Below are positions 41,136 to 53,411 of a stretch of 64,000 bases of DNA, piece after piece; the stretch's first letter is position 1; every line of letters starts with the position of its first letter. Position numbers and translations under genes: made by a program. The stretch comes from Planctomycetota bacterium (GTDB lineage: Bacteria > Planctomycetota > Planctomycetia > Planctomycetales > Planctomycetaceae). The notes beneath the pieces were generated by a model that had not been told where the DNA came from, ran no database searches, and saw nothing but the letters and a program-made list of their open reading frames with translations. Where the stretch lies: assembly GCA_022600195.1 (NCBI GenBank), contig JAHZKX010000062.1:62001-126000 (forward strand), read 5' to 3'.

Positions 41136-43472
41136 ATGTTAGGCGGTTCACGCAAGGTAGTTTGTAGTCGATGGTTTGTTGCGCTGGCTGGTGTCATATT
41201 CTATATAGTGCCGACGCCGGTATGCTCTGCTGAAAAAATCAATCTCGCTCAATATTACGGATTCAAACCGCTTGAAATATTCAAGTTATCGAGTCGGTCG
41301 TCGAACATGCTGGCTGAAGATTTCAACGCGGATGGCAAAAAAGATCTGGTGCTGATTGATAACAGTAACAGTCGCATTGATATTTTGCTGCAGAAGTCTG
41401 ACAAGGAAATGCAAAACGCGGAAGATCCCGAGGAAGGGGTCAATCTGATTCCCAACGATGCTCGGTTCAAGCACGTGAAAGTTCCGGTCGACGTTTCCAT
41501 TTCCGCGTTAACGGTCGGCGATTTCAACAGCGATGGCCGAACCGATCTGGCCTACCTCGCACTCCCGGATCGCTTGATTATTAGGTATCAATCTGAAGCA
41601 GGAACCTGGTCAAAACGCACACGAATTCGGCTGGCCGACTTGCAGGCCATTCAGTGGACCATTGCAGCCGGTGATCTCAATTTCGATAAAAAAACCGATC
41701 TGATCGTTTTAGGGACAAATCATACTTATCTTCTGTTGCAGGATCAGAAAGGCAGTTTCGGTTCACCTCGCTCAATTTTGAATACTTCTCCCAAATTAGG
41801 GCTCGCTGCGATTGCCGACCTCGATGGCGACGGCCGAAATGATTTTACTTATGCCACCCGCGATGGCAAAAATCAGATTTTATGTGCCCGACTTCAAAAA
41901 CAGGACTCAAATCTGGGACCGGAAATCAGATTCGAACTCTCCAACCCCCGTTCCGTGACGCTCTCCAATATTGATGGAAAACCCGGGAGCGAAATCCTGA
42001 CGATCGATTCGCAAACTGGTCGTTTGAAAATGCAGCAATTAGAGAATGCACACAATCAAAATGGACATGTCCCCAAACGCCTCACATTGCATGGCTTCGG
42101 CGCAGAAGGTTCCAGCCGCAACCGTGGATTTGATCTCGGTGATATTAATGGCGACAGGTTAACCGACTTCGTTGTCTCCGATCCCGAAACAGCACAAATG
42201 CTGGTTTACAGGCAGACTAAAGAGCAGGGGCTTGATCTGGGACAGACTTATCCAGGATTGTTGGGCGTCGAACAATTACGCGTAGAAGATGTCGACGGGG
42301 ATGGACTCGCGGAAGTTTTTGTATTGAGTACGCGTGAAAAAATTATCGGCGTCAGCTCTCTGACGAATGAGAGATTATCCTTTCCCAAAATTCTCCCCAT
42401 CAAAGGAGAGCCCGTAGCCTTTGAATTGGCCGATCTGGATGGAAATTTTTCACCAGAACTCATTTACGTCGCCAAAGTCGGAGACAAACGCAATTACAAG
42501 TTTCAATTACAGGCGCTGCGACTGAATAAAGACGGCGAGTGGGGTGAATATAAATTCCCCAGTGCACCACCCAATCTCGATAGTCCAAAATCATTAATCA
42601 AACTGGATGCCAATGGAGACGGCGTTTATGAACTGATGGCATTCTATGGTCTGTCTCGCTCTCCCAAGATGATTTCGTTGAATTCTAAGCAGACACCTAA
42701 ATTAATTACGCCCTCCGGAGGCATCAATCTGGATGAGATTAAACCGGAATCGATCTTCATTGGTGGAAAAAAACGCGACTGGATCCTCACTGCCCAGAAT
42801 AATTTCGCCCGTAGATTAAGTTTGAATTCAGCCAGCCAGTGGCAGGTGGTTGATCAGTTTAATGCACCGGAAAGTAAAGCACGTGTAGCAGGTGCAGTGA
42901 ATATCAATCTGGATGGCGCACCCGGCGACGAAATTGTGCTCGTCGATCTGGGGGTGAAAAAACTGCGAATTCTGCGAAAGAAATCCGACGTCTATCGCCC
43001 CTGGAAAGAGGTCGAAATTGGAGAGTTTCCCTACCGTTCAGCACACGTGGCCGACTTAAATGGAGATCAGCAGTCAGACTTGTTGCTGTTCGGAATCGGG
43101 CAATTCGGAATTCTCTACTCGGGTCAAACTCCACCGACGTTGAAAGAAGTTTCCTCGTTTGAATCAAAACTGCCTCAGGCCTATTTTACCGATTCCGTAG
43201 CCGGTGACCTGAATGGAGACGGATTGTCTGATGTGGTGACGCTGGATACGCGGAGAAATCAAGTGGAAATATTGAATTATCGCGAGAAGCAGGGTTTAAG
43301 ACACGCTTTAAATTTCAGAGTCTTTGAAGCGAAAACATTTTCCCGTTCTAACCGAACGGGAGTCAATCCGCGTGAAGCGTTGATTGCAGATGTGACGGGC
43401 GACAATCGAAAGGATCTGATTCTGCTCTGCCATGATCGCGTCTTACTCTATCCACAAGATGATGGCAAATAA
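41136..43472 (+). CDS. Exported FG-GAP/VCBS-repeat protein
   Basis: Repeated calcium-binding motifs: DFNADGKKDLVLID, DFNSDGRTDLAYL, DLDGDGRNDFTYA, DINGDRLTDFVVS, DVDGDGLAEVFVL, DLNGDGLSDVVTL. Confidence 0.9.
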   Translation: MLGGSRKVVCSRWFVALAGVIFYIVPTPVCSAEKINLAQYYGFKPLEIFKLSSRSSNMLAEDFNADGKKDLVLIDNSNSRIDILLQKSDKEMQNAEDPEEGVNLIPNDARFKHVKVPVDVSISALTVGDFNSDGRTDLAYLALPDRLIIRYQSEAGTWSKRTRIRLADLQAIQWTIAAGDLNFDKKTDLIVLGTNHTYLLLQDQKGSFGSPRSILNTSPKLGLAAIADLDGDGRNDFTYATRDGKNQILCARLQKQDSNLGPEIRFELSNPRSVTLSNIDGKPGSEILTIDSQTGRLKMQQLENAHNQNGHVPKRLTLHGFGAEGSSRNRGFDLGDINGDRLTDFVVSDPETAQMLVYRQTKEQGLDLGQTYPGLLGVEQLRVEDVDGDGLAEVFVLSTREKIIGVSSLTNERLSFPKILPIKGEPVAFELADLDGNFSPELIYVAKVGDKRNYKFQLQALRLNKDGEWGEYKFPSAPPNLDSPKSLIKLDANGDGVYELMAFYGLSRSPKMISLNSKQTPKLITPSGGINLDEIKPESIFIGGKKRDWILTAQNNFARRLSLNSASQWQVVDQFNAPESKARVAGAVNINLDGAPGDEIVLVDLGVKKLRILRKKSDVYRPWKEVEIGEFPYRSAHVADLNGDQQSDLLLFGIGQFGILYSGQTPPTLKEVSSFESKLPQAYFTDSVAGDLNGDGLSDVVTLDTRRNQVEILNYREKQGLRHALNFRVFEAKTFSRSNRTGVNPREALIADVTGDNRKDLILLCHDRVLLYPQDDGK

Positions 43473-43483
43473 GTAGCGGCAGT

Positions 43484-44506
43484 CTAAAAGTCCGTTCTAT
43501 TTTGCGTTACGTATTTTTTCGATAACCAGTCGAGTCCCCACACAAATAACGCGGCTCCGATAATCATCAAGAGTGATGTCCAGAAAAGTCCATCTAAGGC
43601 ACCAGGCCAGACATTTTCATAGATCCGATGTTTGAAGGGTACCGTCTCAGCTGTCTGATCATTTGCGTAGGCTGTAATGTCGACCTTAAACGGCCAGATT
43701 TTCCGCAGCGAGCCGATCATCAAGCCACACAGCGCGGCCATTGTGAAATTATGATAGGAATGCAGCAACCAACGCAGCACTTTGCTGAACAGGATTAGAC
43801 CCAACAGGCAGCCCAGTATAAAAACAAATACGGTCAACAGACCACTCCAGTCGATGTGACCTTGCAGCAACTGCTTCGGAATGGTTTTGAGTAACCCTGT
43901 GATGTCATGATATTTTCCTAACAGTACCAGGATCAGTGCACCACTGATTCCGGGCAGAATCATGGCACAGATGGCGATCATGCCGCAGAGAAAAATATAC
44001 AGGTTACCGTCCGGTGCCTTCACAGAAGATTCTCCCACCAGAAGATAGATCCCCAGCAGTGCAGCCACTAACGCGATCACATTCGAAAATGACCAGCGCT
44101 CTACCATTTGTGCCACCAGAACACTGGAAGCCAGAATCAATCCGAAAAAGAGCGACAGCGTCAATTGCAGATGGTAATCCAGCAGATAATGCATCAGGCT
44201 CGCCAGACTGACGACACCTGTCAATATTCCGATACCTAAGGGAATCACAAAACGCAGATCCAGATGTTGAGCGGCCTCAGACCATTTGCGCTGTATCAGT
44301 AATTTGAATAAGCGTGAGTCACAATGACTGATGGCAGTTATCAAGCGTTGATAAATTCCCAGTATCAACGCGACTGTTCCCCCTGAAACGCCGGGAATGA
44401 TGTCTGCACCCCCCATTAATAGTCCCCGTCCCAACTGGAGCAAATCCTGTTTGGCAGGAAATTTTGGATCAGACTTGGACGCAGACTGCACGGATTCAGA
44501 CATCAA
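43484..44506 (-). CDS. DUF368 family membrane protein (PopT-type, undecaprenyl-phosphate recycling)
   Basis: LLMGGADIIPGVSGGTVALILGIYQRLI and ILPGISGALILVLLGKYHDI signatures; polytopic. Confidence 0.92.
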   Translation of the reverse strand: MMSESVQSASKSDPKFPAKQDLLQLGRGLLMGGADIIPGVSGGTVALILGIYQRLITAISHCDSRLFKLLIQRKWSEAAQHLDLRFVIPLGIGILTGVVSLASLMHYLLDYHLQLTLSLFFGLILASSVLVAQMVERWSFSNVIALVAALLGIYLLVGESSVKAPDGNLYIFLCGMIAICAMILPGISGALILVLLGKYHDITGLLKTIPKQLLQGHIDWSGLLTVFVFILGCLLGLILFSKVLRWLLHSYHNFTMAALCGLMIGSLRKIWPFKVDITAYANDQTAETVPFKHRIYENVWPGALDGLFWTSLLMIIGAALFVWGLDWLSKKYVTQNRTDF

Positions 44507-44675
44507 TCAACCTTGATTTAATGAACAAAAAGACCTTCGATTCAATTATTTCTTTGCCAGCAATTGAATAGAGGATACGGGATCAGGTATCTTTCATAGA
44601 GTAGCAGAGTGTAATGTAGTGAAGCGTTTCTGAAAAGCGTTGATTTTTGACCCCCAAAAGTAAAGAGGAAACACT

Positions 44676-45134
44676 ATGAAAGGCCCCGGATTGAAGCTGG
44701 ACCTTGATGTCAGGCGACTCTGGAAGTGCCCTCGTACGGGGGAAACAATTCGATTGAGTGGAAATGTTGCTTCGAAATCAATACAGGTTGAGGGAGAAGA
44801 GGTCTTCATGCAGCTTGTCGAAGAAAAACGGAGTCTCTATCGAGACCCCTATCATTTTGATTATTTTGAATTAGCGGAAGAAGAACAGTCATCCTCAGAA
44901 CGGGCCGCAGCCAAAGCACGTTCCGCTGATGATAATCAAAGCTCAGAAATAACGACTCCTTCAGAACAGACAGCGAGGGAAGTTTCAGCAACGACAGATG
45001 AAACGCCTGAAACGGACCTCCATCCACGGGAACATCAGGAAGTAGAAGATCAGGAACTGGAAAATAAAGAACTGGAAAAAGAAGCGGAAACGAAAGAAGA
45101 TGATGATAACAGCTTTGGAGGCGGGCTGCTCTGA
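44676..45134 (+). CDS. Conserved-looking hypothetical protein with Glu-rich C-terminus
   Basis: MKGPGLKLDLDVRRLWKCPRTGETIRLSGNVASKSIQ..., acidic low-complexity tail (EHQEVEDQELENKELEKEAETKEDDD). RBS aagaggaaa upstream. Confidence 0.65.
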   Translation: MKGPGLKLDLDVRRLWKCPRTGETIRLSGNVASKSIQVEGEEVFMQLVEEKRSLYRDPYHFDYFELAEEEQSSSERAAAKARSADDNQSSEITTPSEQTAREVSATTDETPETDLHPREHQEVEDQELENKELEKEAETKEDDDNSFGGGLL

Positions 45135-45221
45135 ATCGAATTTGATTTAATACCTTCAATTTAACCACATTTACGTTTGAGATTCTAAGTTCGGTATCAT
45201 CCGATTGGTATAACGCGGTCC

Positions 45222-48200
45222 ATGGCACAAACAGATATCATCATTACAGGTGCTCGCGAGCACAATCTGCAAAACATAAATGTTCAACTTCCTCGAAATC
45301 GACTGATTGTAATGACCGGAGTCAGTGGCTCCGGAAAAAGTTCGCTCGCTTTTGATACGCTGTATGCTGAAGGGCAACGACGCTATGTAGAATCGCTCTC
45401 CAGTTATGCGCGTCAATTTCTGGGGCAGATGCCCAAGCCGGAAGTGGATTCTATTTCTGGTCTCGCGCCTTCCATCTCCATCCAGCAGAAAATGAGTGGT
45501 CGGAATCCGCGCAGTACTGTGGGAACGATTACGGAAATTTATGATTATCTTCGGGTCCTGTTTGCCCGTGTGGGAATGGGGTCCTGCGAACAATGTGGCA
45601 AGCCGATCAGCTCACAAAACAGCGAGCGCATCATTGACTCGATTTCTCTGCTGCCAGAGAAAACCCGCTTTTCGATTTTGTCACCCTTAATTCAGCAGCA
45701 GAAAGGGGCATATAAAGATCTGTTTGACGATCTGTTGAAGCAGGGCTTTCTCAGAGCACGCGTTGATGGTCGTATCGTCCAGCTTTCCGATCAACTGCAG
45801 TTGGATCGACAGATGAGACACACGATTGAAGTCGTCGTTGATCGTCTTGTCGCAGGTAAAATCAGTCGTTCCCGCCTGGCAGAGTCTGTCGAACTGGCTC
45901 TGAAAATGTCAAAGGGCACGCTGATTGTCGCGGAAGAACTATCTGCTCAACATCCCGATAAAGAGGAGGCTGATAAAGAGAAGACCGACACGCTTCGGGA
46001 AAAACTTTATAGTTCAAACTATGCCTGTTCCGACTGTGGCATCAGTTATGAACCGCCGACACCGCAGCTCTTCAGTTTTAATAGCCCGCTTGGAATGTGC
46101 AATGAATGTAATGGCCTGGGCATGCGCTATGATTTTCCGATAGAGGCTTTGATTTCGAAAGATTCAGTTTCCATTCAAAAAGGCGCTTTCGAATTATTAG
46201 GGCCGTTATCAAAAGTCGGGAAATGGAGAAGGCACATCTACAATGGTGTCGCGCGTTCCATCGAAAAAGATTTAAAACTGCCCGCAGACAGTTTTATGAA
46301 AACTCCCTGGAATGAACTGCCCGCAGAAGCACAACAGCAGTTTCTCTATGGGACCGGTGAGCGAAATATTACTTTCAGTTGGCGTCATTCTGGTGGCGTC
46401 TGGAAGCATGGTGGTACCTGGGAAGGTTACGTCGAGGAACTTCTGGAGAGTTATCGTAAAACCAGTAACCCGATGCGACGGAAACAACTTGAGAAGTACA
46501 TGGACTTTGTCCAATGTTCCAGTTGTCATGGAGCACGACTGAATACACAGGCTCGCCATGTCCGGATTACTTCGAACAGTTTTCCCACTAAAGGCAGAAA
46601 GAAAGCCACCGCGAAAACCCTGCCTGAAGTTTGCGCATTCAGTATTGAAGAGGCGGCCACATTTTTTGAATCGCTGGAACTGGACGAAACCGGAGTACTG
46701 ATTGCAGACGAAGTCTTGAAAGAAATTCGTGGGCGCTTAGGTTTTCTCCTGCGTTGTGGTCTGAACTATCTGACCATCGACCGCACCGCTCCGACACTTT
46801 CCGGCGGTGAAAGTCAGCGGATTCGTCTGGCAGGCCAGATCGGCTGCGGACTGGTGGGCGTGGTTTACATTCTGGATGAACCCTCTATTGGATTGCATCC
46901 TCGCGATAATACGATGCTCCTGGAAAGCCTGTGTGACCTGCGCGATCAGGGCAATACTGTGATTGTGGTCGAACATGATGAAGAAACCATGCGCGCTGCC
47001 GATCATATTGTCGACTTTGGTCCCGGTCCCGGAATCCGCGGCGGACACATTGTCGCTGAAGGTTCATTTCAGAAAGTCCTGAAAGCAAAACAAAGTGTGA
47101 CGGCCCAGTTTCTTTCCGGAAAAGAAACGATCTCCATCCCGGAAGCCCGACGTCGACTGATTAAAAAAGAATCGATTACCATCAAAGGTGCGAAGCATCA
47201 TAACCTGAAAAATATTGATGCCATCATTCCCACCAAAGGTTTTATCTGTGTCACGGGCGTAAGTGGTTCTGGAAAGAGCTCACTCGTGAATGATATTCTC
47301 TGGCCCGTTTTAAATAAAAAGATTAATAAGGGAAAAGGAAATCCAGGCGAACATCTTAAAGTCACCGGACTGGAATTCATCGACAAAGCGATTGACATTG
47401 ATCAGTCTCCCATTGGTCGCACACCCCGTTCGAATCCCGCAACCTATGTCAAAGTCTTCGACTTGATTCGTGATCTCTATGCGAAACTTCCAGATTCCCG
47501 CATGCGAGGTTATAAAGCAGGCCGATTCAGTTTCAATGTAGCGGGTGGCCGCTGCGAAGCCTGTGAAGGACACGGTGCCAATAAACTGGAGATGGACTTT
47601 CTTGCGGATGTCTGGGTTCCCTGTCCCATTTGCGAAGGCCGCCGATTTCATCACGAAACACTCGAAATCCGCTATAAGGGAGCCAATATCGCCGAAGTCC
47701 TTGAGATGGATATTCAGCAGGCCATTGAACATTTTCAGAACGTTCCCAAAATCTTAAAACTCCTCGAATCACTACATAATGTCGGTCTGGATTATCTCAA
47801 GTTGGGTCAACCTTCGCCCACACTCTCAGGCGGCGAAGCACAACGCGTCAAACTCGCGCGGGAACTCGGCAAACGATCTACGGGAAGCACATTCTATCTC
47901 CTGGATGAACCGACGACCGGTTTGCACTTTGCCGATGTCAAGTTGCTGCTGAAAGTGTTACACCATCTGGTCGACGCCGGTAATACCGTACTTGTCGTCG
48001 AACATCATCTCGATGTTGTAAAAACAGCTGACTGGGTGATTGATCTCGGACCTGAGGGAGGCGAAGGGGGAGGCGAAATTCTGGTGGAAGGCACGCCGGA
48101 AGAAGTCGCCGCCTGTAAGCATTCTTATACCGGTCTGGCTTTAAGAGAGCAAACAGAACTGGTGCCTGCCAAAGCAGCAAAAGGCAGGAAAAAAACAAAG

Positions 48201-51200
48201 GCCTTAAAATTAACAAATCCGCATCTACGTTGGCAGTCCGCTCATCAAAAACAAAATGGCAAACCCAAAGGGGATAGCTCTCAAATTACCATTCGTGGAG
48301 CAGGGCAACACAATCTACAGAATCTGGATCTGCAAATTCCCCGCGATCAGATGAATGTATTCTGTGGCCCAAGCGGCAGTGGCAAGAGTTCATTGGCGAT
48401 GGATACGCTCTATGCAGAGGGGCAGCGTCGTTATGTGGAATCGTTGTCTGCCTACGCCAGACAATTTCTGGGTCAAATGCCCAAACCGAAATTCGAGCAC
48501 ATTCATGGCCTCTCTCCTGCAATTGCCATCGAACAGAAAACAACAGGCCATTCGCCTCGCTCCACCGTCGGCACGGTAACCGAAATTTACGATTATCTGC
48601 GTGTGCTGTTTGCACGACTGGGTACCATGTATTGCCCGGACTGTGATGTTCCGGTGGAAACGCAAACGACAGACGAAGTCATTCAGAGAATCCTGTCAAT
48701 CGAAGCGGGTACAAAACTTCTGATACTGGCTCCCGTCGAGATCAATGTCGGACAGGAATATGAGACACTCTGGGAGAAATTAAGAACGCAGGGTTTTCTG
48801 CGTGTACGAATCGATGGATTCACATGCCGTCTGGAAGATGTGCCCCAGATAGACCGCCGTCGTCGTCACGAAGTGGAAGTCGTCATTGATCGCATTACTG
48901 TCGCTGCCAAAAATCGTTCACGAATCGCAGATTCAGTCGAGTCTGCATTGGCGTTCGGGGAAGGGCTGATGTATGCCTGCTATTGTGATGATGAAATTCC
49001 GGAAAATGAATGGGATTTCGAAACGTTCAGCCTGTTTTATTTCTGCGAACAGTGTGGACTCAGCTTCGAAGAATTAACGCCGCACAATTATTCCTTTAAC
49101 AGCCCTTTGGGATGGTGCGAATATTGTGAAGGCCTGGGAACGGAACTGGGTACCAATCTGGCAGAATTGATTCCCGACCCGAATCGAAGTCTGAAAGAGG
49201 CTGCGATCGCAGCCTGGCCTGATCCGCGGACGAACCCGGAATTTCACCTGGTCCTGGCAGCCATCGCAAAACAATTTCGCATTCCACTGGATGTCCCCTT
49301 TAATCAACTCAGTGTCAAACAGCAGAGACTGGTTCTATACGGCGATGAAGAACGGTGGATTTCACTCGATGATTCGGGGAAAATTCAATTTCAATACAAA
49401 GGGCTTTATCCTGCCATTGAAGAAGCGTCGCGCCTTTCATTTGCATTTCGCAGCCGCCTGCAGGAAATGACCGGTGAAGTTCCCTGTTCGGTATGCAATG
49501 GCAGTAAGCTGCGCACCGATGCGGCAGCGGTTCGGTTTCAGGGAAAAACCATCAACCAGTTTTGTGAACTCCCCTTGAAAGATGCCTTGTCATTCATCAA
49601 AAAGGCAAAGCTTGACAAAAGGGAAAAACAGATCGCCGGCGAACTGATCAAGGAAGCGACCAGCCGCCTGCAGTTTCTGGTGGATGTCGGCCTGGAATAT
49701 CTTACCCTCGGTCGTGCATTGCCAACACTGTCCGGAGGGGAAAGTCAGCGAATTCGACTGGCTGGTCAAGTCGGACGCTCTTTAACGGGCGTACTCTACG
49801 TCCTGGATGAACCAACCATCGGCTTACATCCTCGCGATAATACGCGTTTGATCAATACTCTGAAAAAACTGAGGGACATCGGCAATACCATCGTGATGGT
49901 CGAACATGATCGTGAAGTACTCGAAGCTTCTGACTCGCTTTTTGATTTTGGTCCCGGAGCAGGACGGTTCGGCGGAACCATTGTAGGCAAGGGGACTCCC
50001 AAACAGTTAAAACGCAAAAAAAAATCGCTCACAGGGCAATATCTCTCCGATCAATTATCAATCCCGCTTCCTCAGGAACGCCGTCTCGTTTATGAAAAAA
50101 AGGGCCAGGAAGAAATTGCAGTCTCGCCCACAGGGCATTGGCTGGAATTAAAGGGGGCTCGACAAAATAATCTACAGTCAGTGGATCTCGCAATTCCACT
50201 TGGGTCCTTCACCTGTATCACTGGGGTCTCCGGTTCCGGTAAAAGTTCTCTGATAGAAGAAACACTGGCACGCGCCGTCACCAAAAAACTTCACCGTTCA
50301 AAAGAAGCTCCTGGCCCCTTTGATGAACTGCTGGGACTCGATCAGATTAATAAAGCCATCATTGTTGACCAGAAGCCCTTAGGAAATACACCTGCTTCAA
50401 ATCCAGCAACGTATACCGGCGTGTTTGATCAGATTAGAGAACTCTTTTCCAGGCTCCCCGATTCGAAAGTGCGCGGCTATCAACCGGGACGCTTCAGCTT
50501 TAATCGCTCGGGGGGACGCTGTGAAGACTGCGATGGAAACGGCCAGCGTTGTATCGAAATGCATTTTCTACCCGATGTCTGGGTCACCTGTGAAACTTGT
50601 AACGGCAAACGCTACAATCAGGAAACATTATCCGTCAAGTATAAAGGCAAATCCATCGCCGATGTTCTGGAGATGTCGATCGGCGACGTAGCGGAATTGT
50701 TTAAAAATATCCCCGCCATTCGTCGTACGATGGAAACCTTATGTGCCATTGGTCTGGATTATCTGACCTTGGGGCAATCTGCGCCTACTTTGTCAGGCGG
50801 GGAATCGCAGCGCGTTAAACTGGCGGCGGAACTGGCGCGACCCAGCACAGGAAAAACACTCTATCTGCTGGATGAACCGACAACAGGATTGCACTTTGAT
50901 GACATCGCCAAACTGTTGAAAGTTCTCAACAGTCTGGTCGAACTGGGAAACACGGTCATTGTGATTGAGCACAATCTGGATGTGATCAAAACAGCCGACT
51001 GGCTCGTTGATGTCGGACCCGAAGCAGGTAGTGAGGGCGGACAGATTATCGCCGCCGGTACGCCGGAAAAACTGGTGGAACATGCAGAACGCTTTCAGAA
51101 GCAGACCACTTCTACCCGTACTCGAAAATCAAAACAGGTTCCGTTGTTAAGATCTTACACCGGCGAAATATTGAAGTCGGTTCTCTCAACCGGAAAACGA

Positions 51201-52202
51201 GAGGAACGCGAACTCTTCGATGCACAAAGCCTGGGAAAAAAACAGGCGGGAGATATCGACCTGAAACAAATCGGTCGTGATGCGCAAATGCCATGGCAGA
51301 AAGATGGGAAACGCTGGCATACACAGGACCACGTTTCCATCTCTGGTGCCGCCTGCCAGTGGGAGGGAACAGCACTGGAATCCGTGATTGATGTGATCGA
51401 AAATCAAAAAGGATTTGGCGACATTAACTGGAATCATCGTAGCATTGTCGAAGTCAACGGGCCGGTTAAAAAACAGGGTTGGTTTTTACATGCAAATACC
51501 GGCGACGAGTGGCTGCTCAGACTCAGTTTTCGAGTGAAACGAAATACCTTTAAGCAGGATGAATTGCGCGAACAACTGGCACTGGAATCACTGGATAATC
51601 TGGATGAACTTCCCATTTATGGACGTTCCAACCGAGTCCGTGTCAAAAATCTGAAAGGCCCCTGGCAGGAAGTCACACTGACAGTACATTGGCAGAAAGA
51701 AATCGATACCCCTGCCTTCAAGAAATTTCTGCAAACGGCCTGTGATAAGTATCTCGCTCTGATTCATCAGGATAAAATCAATCCGGACGATATTATGCCC
51801 TGGAAAGTGCTCAAGAAGAAATGGCATCTTTCACGGAAAGGCTTTCCGAATCATAAACGCGTAGCCTGGGATGTTTCGCTGCTGGAATCGTTATTTGACT
51901 TACTGGAAAAGACTTATCCAGATTCATTGATCCAATGGGATAATAAATCCTTAGTCAATTTTATGAAATCAGGTGCCAGCAAACCGTTTCTGACGATTCA
52001 CACCAAACGACGGGAAGGAATCGATCTGACGTTTCAAGCGTCAAATGAAAAAATTACTTTAGGTAAAATAGCTGACCTTGGGGCCGAGCGCGAAATCAAA
52101 ACAGACGCCAAAGGCAAAGAGCAGGCACGAATTCGATTTACAAATAAAAAACAACTTCAGTTGAAATCATTCAAGCCTCTTTTGACAGTCATGGGTAAGT
52201 AA
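45222..52202 (+). CDS. uvrA: Tandem-fused excinuclease ABC subunit A (UvrA-UvrA) with extra C-terminal domain
   Basis: 2326 aa. Four Walker A sites ([76 protein letters not shown]); four LSGGE[SA]QR signatures; zinc-finger cysteines in both halves. Halves split near 48285. Confidence 0.96.
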   Translation: MAQTDIIITGAREHNLQNINVQLPRNRLIVMTGVSGSGKSSLAFDTLYAEGQRRYVESLSSYARQFLGQMPKPEVDSISGLAPSISIQQKMSGRNPRSTVGTITEIYDYLRVLFARVGMGSCEQCGKPISSQNSERIIDSISLLPEKTRFSILSPLIQQQKGAYKDLFDDLLKQGFLRARVDGRIVQLSDQLQLDRQMRHTIEVVVDRLVAGKISRSRLAESVELALKMSKGTLIVAEELSAQHPDKEEADKEKTDTLREKLYSSNYACSDCGISYEPPTPQLFSFNSPLGMCNECNGLGMRYDFPIEALISKDSVSIQKGAFELLGPLSKVGKWRRHIYNGVARSIEKDLKLPADSFMKTPWNELPAEAQQQFLYGTGERNITFSWRHSGGVWKHGGTWEGYVEELLESYRKTSNPMRRKQLEKYMDFVQCSSCHGARLNTQARHVRITSNSFPTKGRKKATAKTLPEVCAFSIEEAATFFESLELDETGVLIADEVLKEIRGRLGFLLRCGLNYLTIDRTAPTLSGGESQRIRLAGQIGCGLVGVVYILDEPSIGLHPRDNTMLLESLCDLRDQGNTVIVVEHDEETMRAADHIVDFGPGPGIRGGHIVAEGSFQKVLKAKQSVTAQFLSGKETISIPEARRRLIKKESITIKGAKHHNLKNIDAIIPTKGFICVTGVSGSGKSSLVNDILWPVLNKKINKGKGNPGEHLKVTGLEFIDKAIDIDQSPIGRTPRSNPATYVKVFDLIRDLYAKLPDSRMRGYKAGRFSFNVAGGRCEACEGHGANKLEMDFLADVWVPCPICEGRRFHHETLEIRYKGANIAEVLEMDIQQAIEHFQNVPKILKLLESLHNVGLDYLKLGQPSPTLSGGEAQRVKLARELGKRSTGSTFYLLDEPTTGLHFADVKLLLKVLHHLVDAGNTVLVVEHHLDVVKTADWVIDLGPEGGEGGGEILVEGTPEEVAACKHSYTGLALREQTELVPAKAAKGRKKTKALKLTNPHLRWQSAHQKQNGKPKGDSSQITIRGAGQHNLQNLDLQIPRDQMNVFCGPSGSGKSSLAMDTLYAEGQRRYVESLSAYARQFLGQMPKPKFEHIHGLSPAIAIEQKTTGHSPRSTVGTVTEIYDYLRVLFARLGTMYCPDCDVPVETQTTDEVIQRILSIEAGTKLLILAPVEINVGQEYETLWEKLRTQGFLRVRIDGFTCRLEDVPQIDRRRRHEVEVVIDRITVAAKNRSRIADSVESALAFGEGLMYACYCDDEIPENEWDFETFSLFYFCEQCGLSFEELTPHNYSFNSPLGWCEYCEGLGTELGTNLAELIPDPNRSLKEAAIAAWPDPRTNPEFHLVLAAIAKQFRIPLDVPFNQLSVKQQRLVLYGDEERWISLDDSGKIQFQYKGLYPAIEEASRLSFAFRSRLQEMTGEVPCSVCNGSKLRTDAAAVRFQGKTINQFCELPLKDALSFIKKAKLDKREKQIAGELIKEATSRLQFLVDVGLEYLTLGRALPTLSGGESQRIRLAGQVGRSLTGVLYVLDEPTIGLHPRDNTRLINTLKKLRDIGNTIVMVEHDREVLEASDSLFDFGPGAGRFGGTIVGKGTPKQLKRKKKSLTGQYLSDQLSIPLPQERRLVYEKKGQEEIAVSPTGHWLELKGARQNNLQSVDLAIPLGSFTCITGVSGSGKSSLIEETLARAVTKKLHRSKEAPGPFDELLGLDQINKAIIVDQKPLGNTPASNPATYTGVFDQIRELFSRLPDSKVRGYQPGRFSFNRSGGRCEDCDGNGQRCIEMHFLPDVWVTCETCNGKRYNQETLSVKYKGKSIADVLEMSIGDVAELFKNIPAIRRTMETLCAIGLDYLTLGQSAPTLSGGESQRVKLAAELARPSTGKTLYLLDEPTTGLHFDDIAKLLKVLNSLVELGNTVIVIEHNLDVIKTADWLVDVGPEAGSEGGQIIAAGTPEKLVEHAERFQKQTTSTRTRKSKQVPLLRSYTGEILKSVLSTGKREERELFDAQSLGKKQAGDIDLKQIGRDAQMPWQKDGKRWHTQDHVSISGAACQWEGTALESVIDVIENQKGFGDINWNHRSIVEVNGPVKKQGWFLHANTGDEWLLRLSFRVKRNTFKQDELREQLALESLDNLDELPIYGRSNRVRVKNLKGPWQEVTLTVHWQKEIDTPAFKKFLQTACDKYLALIHQDKINPDDIMPWKVLKKKWHLSRKGFPNHKRVAWDVSLLESLFDLLEKTYPDSLIQWDNKSLVNFMKSGASKPFLTIHTKRREGIDLTFQASNEKITLGKIADLGAEREIKTDAKGKEQARIRFTNKKQLQLKSFKPLLTVMGK
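51288..52199 (+). other. Duplicated unrecognised domain at the UvrA C-terminus
   Basis: Two diverged copies: [16 protein letters not shown]...[32 protein letters not shown] (from 51288) and [17 protein letters not shown]...[32 protein letters not shown] (from 51795). Confidence 0.7.
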
Positions 52203-52455
52203 ATTCATCCCGGAACAAAGAGAAACTGGTTGTTTGATTCAACGGTAAATGTGCTGAAACGGGAAAAGATGTTGACGTTTTTCCTTTTAAGAGATACCAT
52301 ATCCCTGTGGCAGTAGTCATCTATATTACTGCGTCGTATTAAGATCGAAACTAAGTCAGGTCAAGTTGCTCAAATCTCCTGTCAAACTATAAATAGGGCC
52401 TGTTAAAAAAAACGATGTCAAAATCGTTTTCGTAGGAATTTTGGAAATGTGACGG

Positions 52456-53373
52456 ATGCTGTTTTCTTACTCCAGTTCGCAATCCATTACAGTTCAAACT
52501 CCTGCAAAGTTAAATTTATTTTTAAGTATCGATCAGAAGAGATCCGATGGCTTTCACGATATTACTTCGTTGATGCTTTCGGTGGGTATATACGACACTT
52601 TAGTTTTCATGGAGGAACCTTCGTCAGGAGTCAAGTTGCAAGTTGTTGAAGCAAATTCTCTTCTTCCTCAACAAGCCAATAAAAAGACGGGTATTCCATC
52701 TGGAGAAGATAATTTGGTGGTCCAGGCTATCAGGTTACTTCAAACAAAAACGGGTACACGCCAGGGAATTCGAATTCAGTTAACAAAACGAATTCCTTCT
52801 GAAGCTGGTTTGGGCGGGGGGTCAAGCGATGCCGCTGCAACTCTGTTTGCTGCCAATAAACTTTGGCAATTGGGACTGTCGCTTAACGAATTACAAAAGT
52901 TGGCGGCGGAACTGGGAAGTGATGTCCCTTTCTTTCTGACAGAAAGCAGTAGTGCCATCTGTCGTGGAAGGGGGGAAATTATAGAACCTGTTTCAGTTCC
53001 CCATTGTCTCCACTTTGTGGTTGTACGTCCCACTACGGGATTATCGACGGCTGACGTTTATCGGCAGTGTCGAGTGGGAAGCCACTCTAATAAGCAGGTC
53101 GAACTACTTGTACAAAACCTGTCTTCCGGCCAATTTCATTCTTTATACAGCCTCATATTGAATGATCTACAGATTCCTGCAGAAACACTAAATTCAGAAA
53201 TATTAACTTTGAAAGATTTTTTCTCAAAACAATCTGTTTTGGGGCATATGATGAGTGGTAGTGGGACTGCCTATTTCGGGATCTGTCATAACAGAGCTCA
53301 GGCACGTCAGATTGCTGCCCGTTTACGATCGACAATCAAAGGAAGCATCTTTGTTGTCCAAAACCGACTATAG
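52456..53373 (+). CDS. ispE: 4-diphosphocytidyl-2-C-methyl-D-erythritol kinase
   Basis: GHMP kinase motifs TPAKLNLFLSIDQKRSDGFHDITSLM, KRIPSEAGLGGGSSDAAATL, HMMSGSGTAYFGI. Confidence 0.95.
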   Translation: MLFSYSSSQSITVQTPAKLNLFLSIDQKRSDGFHDITSLMLSVGIYDTLVFMEEPSSGVKLQVVEANSLLPQQANKKTGIPSGEDNLVVQAIRLLQTKTGTRQGIRIQLTKRIPSEAGLGGGSSDAAATLFAANKLWQLGLSLNELQKLAAELGSDVPFFLTESSSAICRGRGEIIEPVSVPHCLHFVVVRPTTGLSTADVYRQCRVGSHSNKQVELLVQNLSSGQFHSLYSLILNDLQIPAETLNSEILTLKDFFSKQSVLGHMMSGSGTAYFGICHNRAQARQIAARLRSTIKGSIFVVQNRL

Positions 53374-53411
53374 ATGAACAATTCTAATTTCGGCACAAAT
53401 GGAGTGAGGCC

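Noticed and set aside
52409-52430. AAAACGAT-gtcaaa-ATCGTTTT inverted repeat upstream of ispE
   Set aside because: Short, AT-rich and weak; could arise by chance, and there is no clear terminator or operator context.
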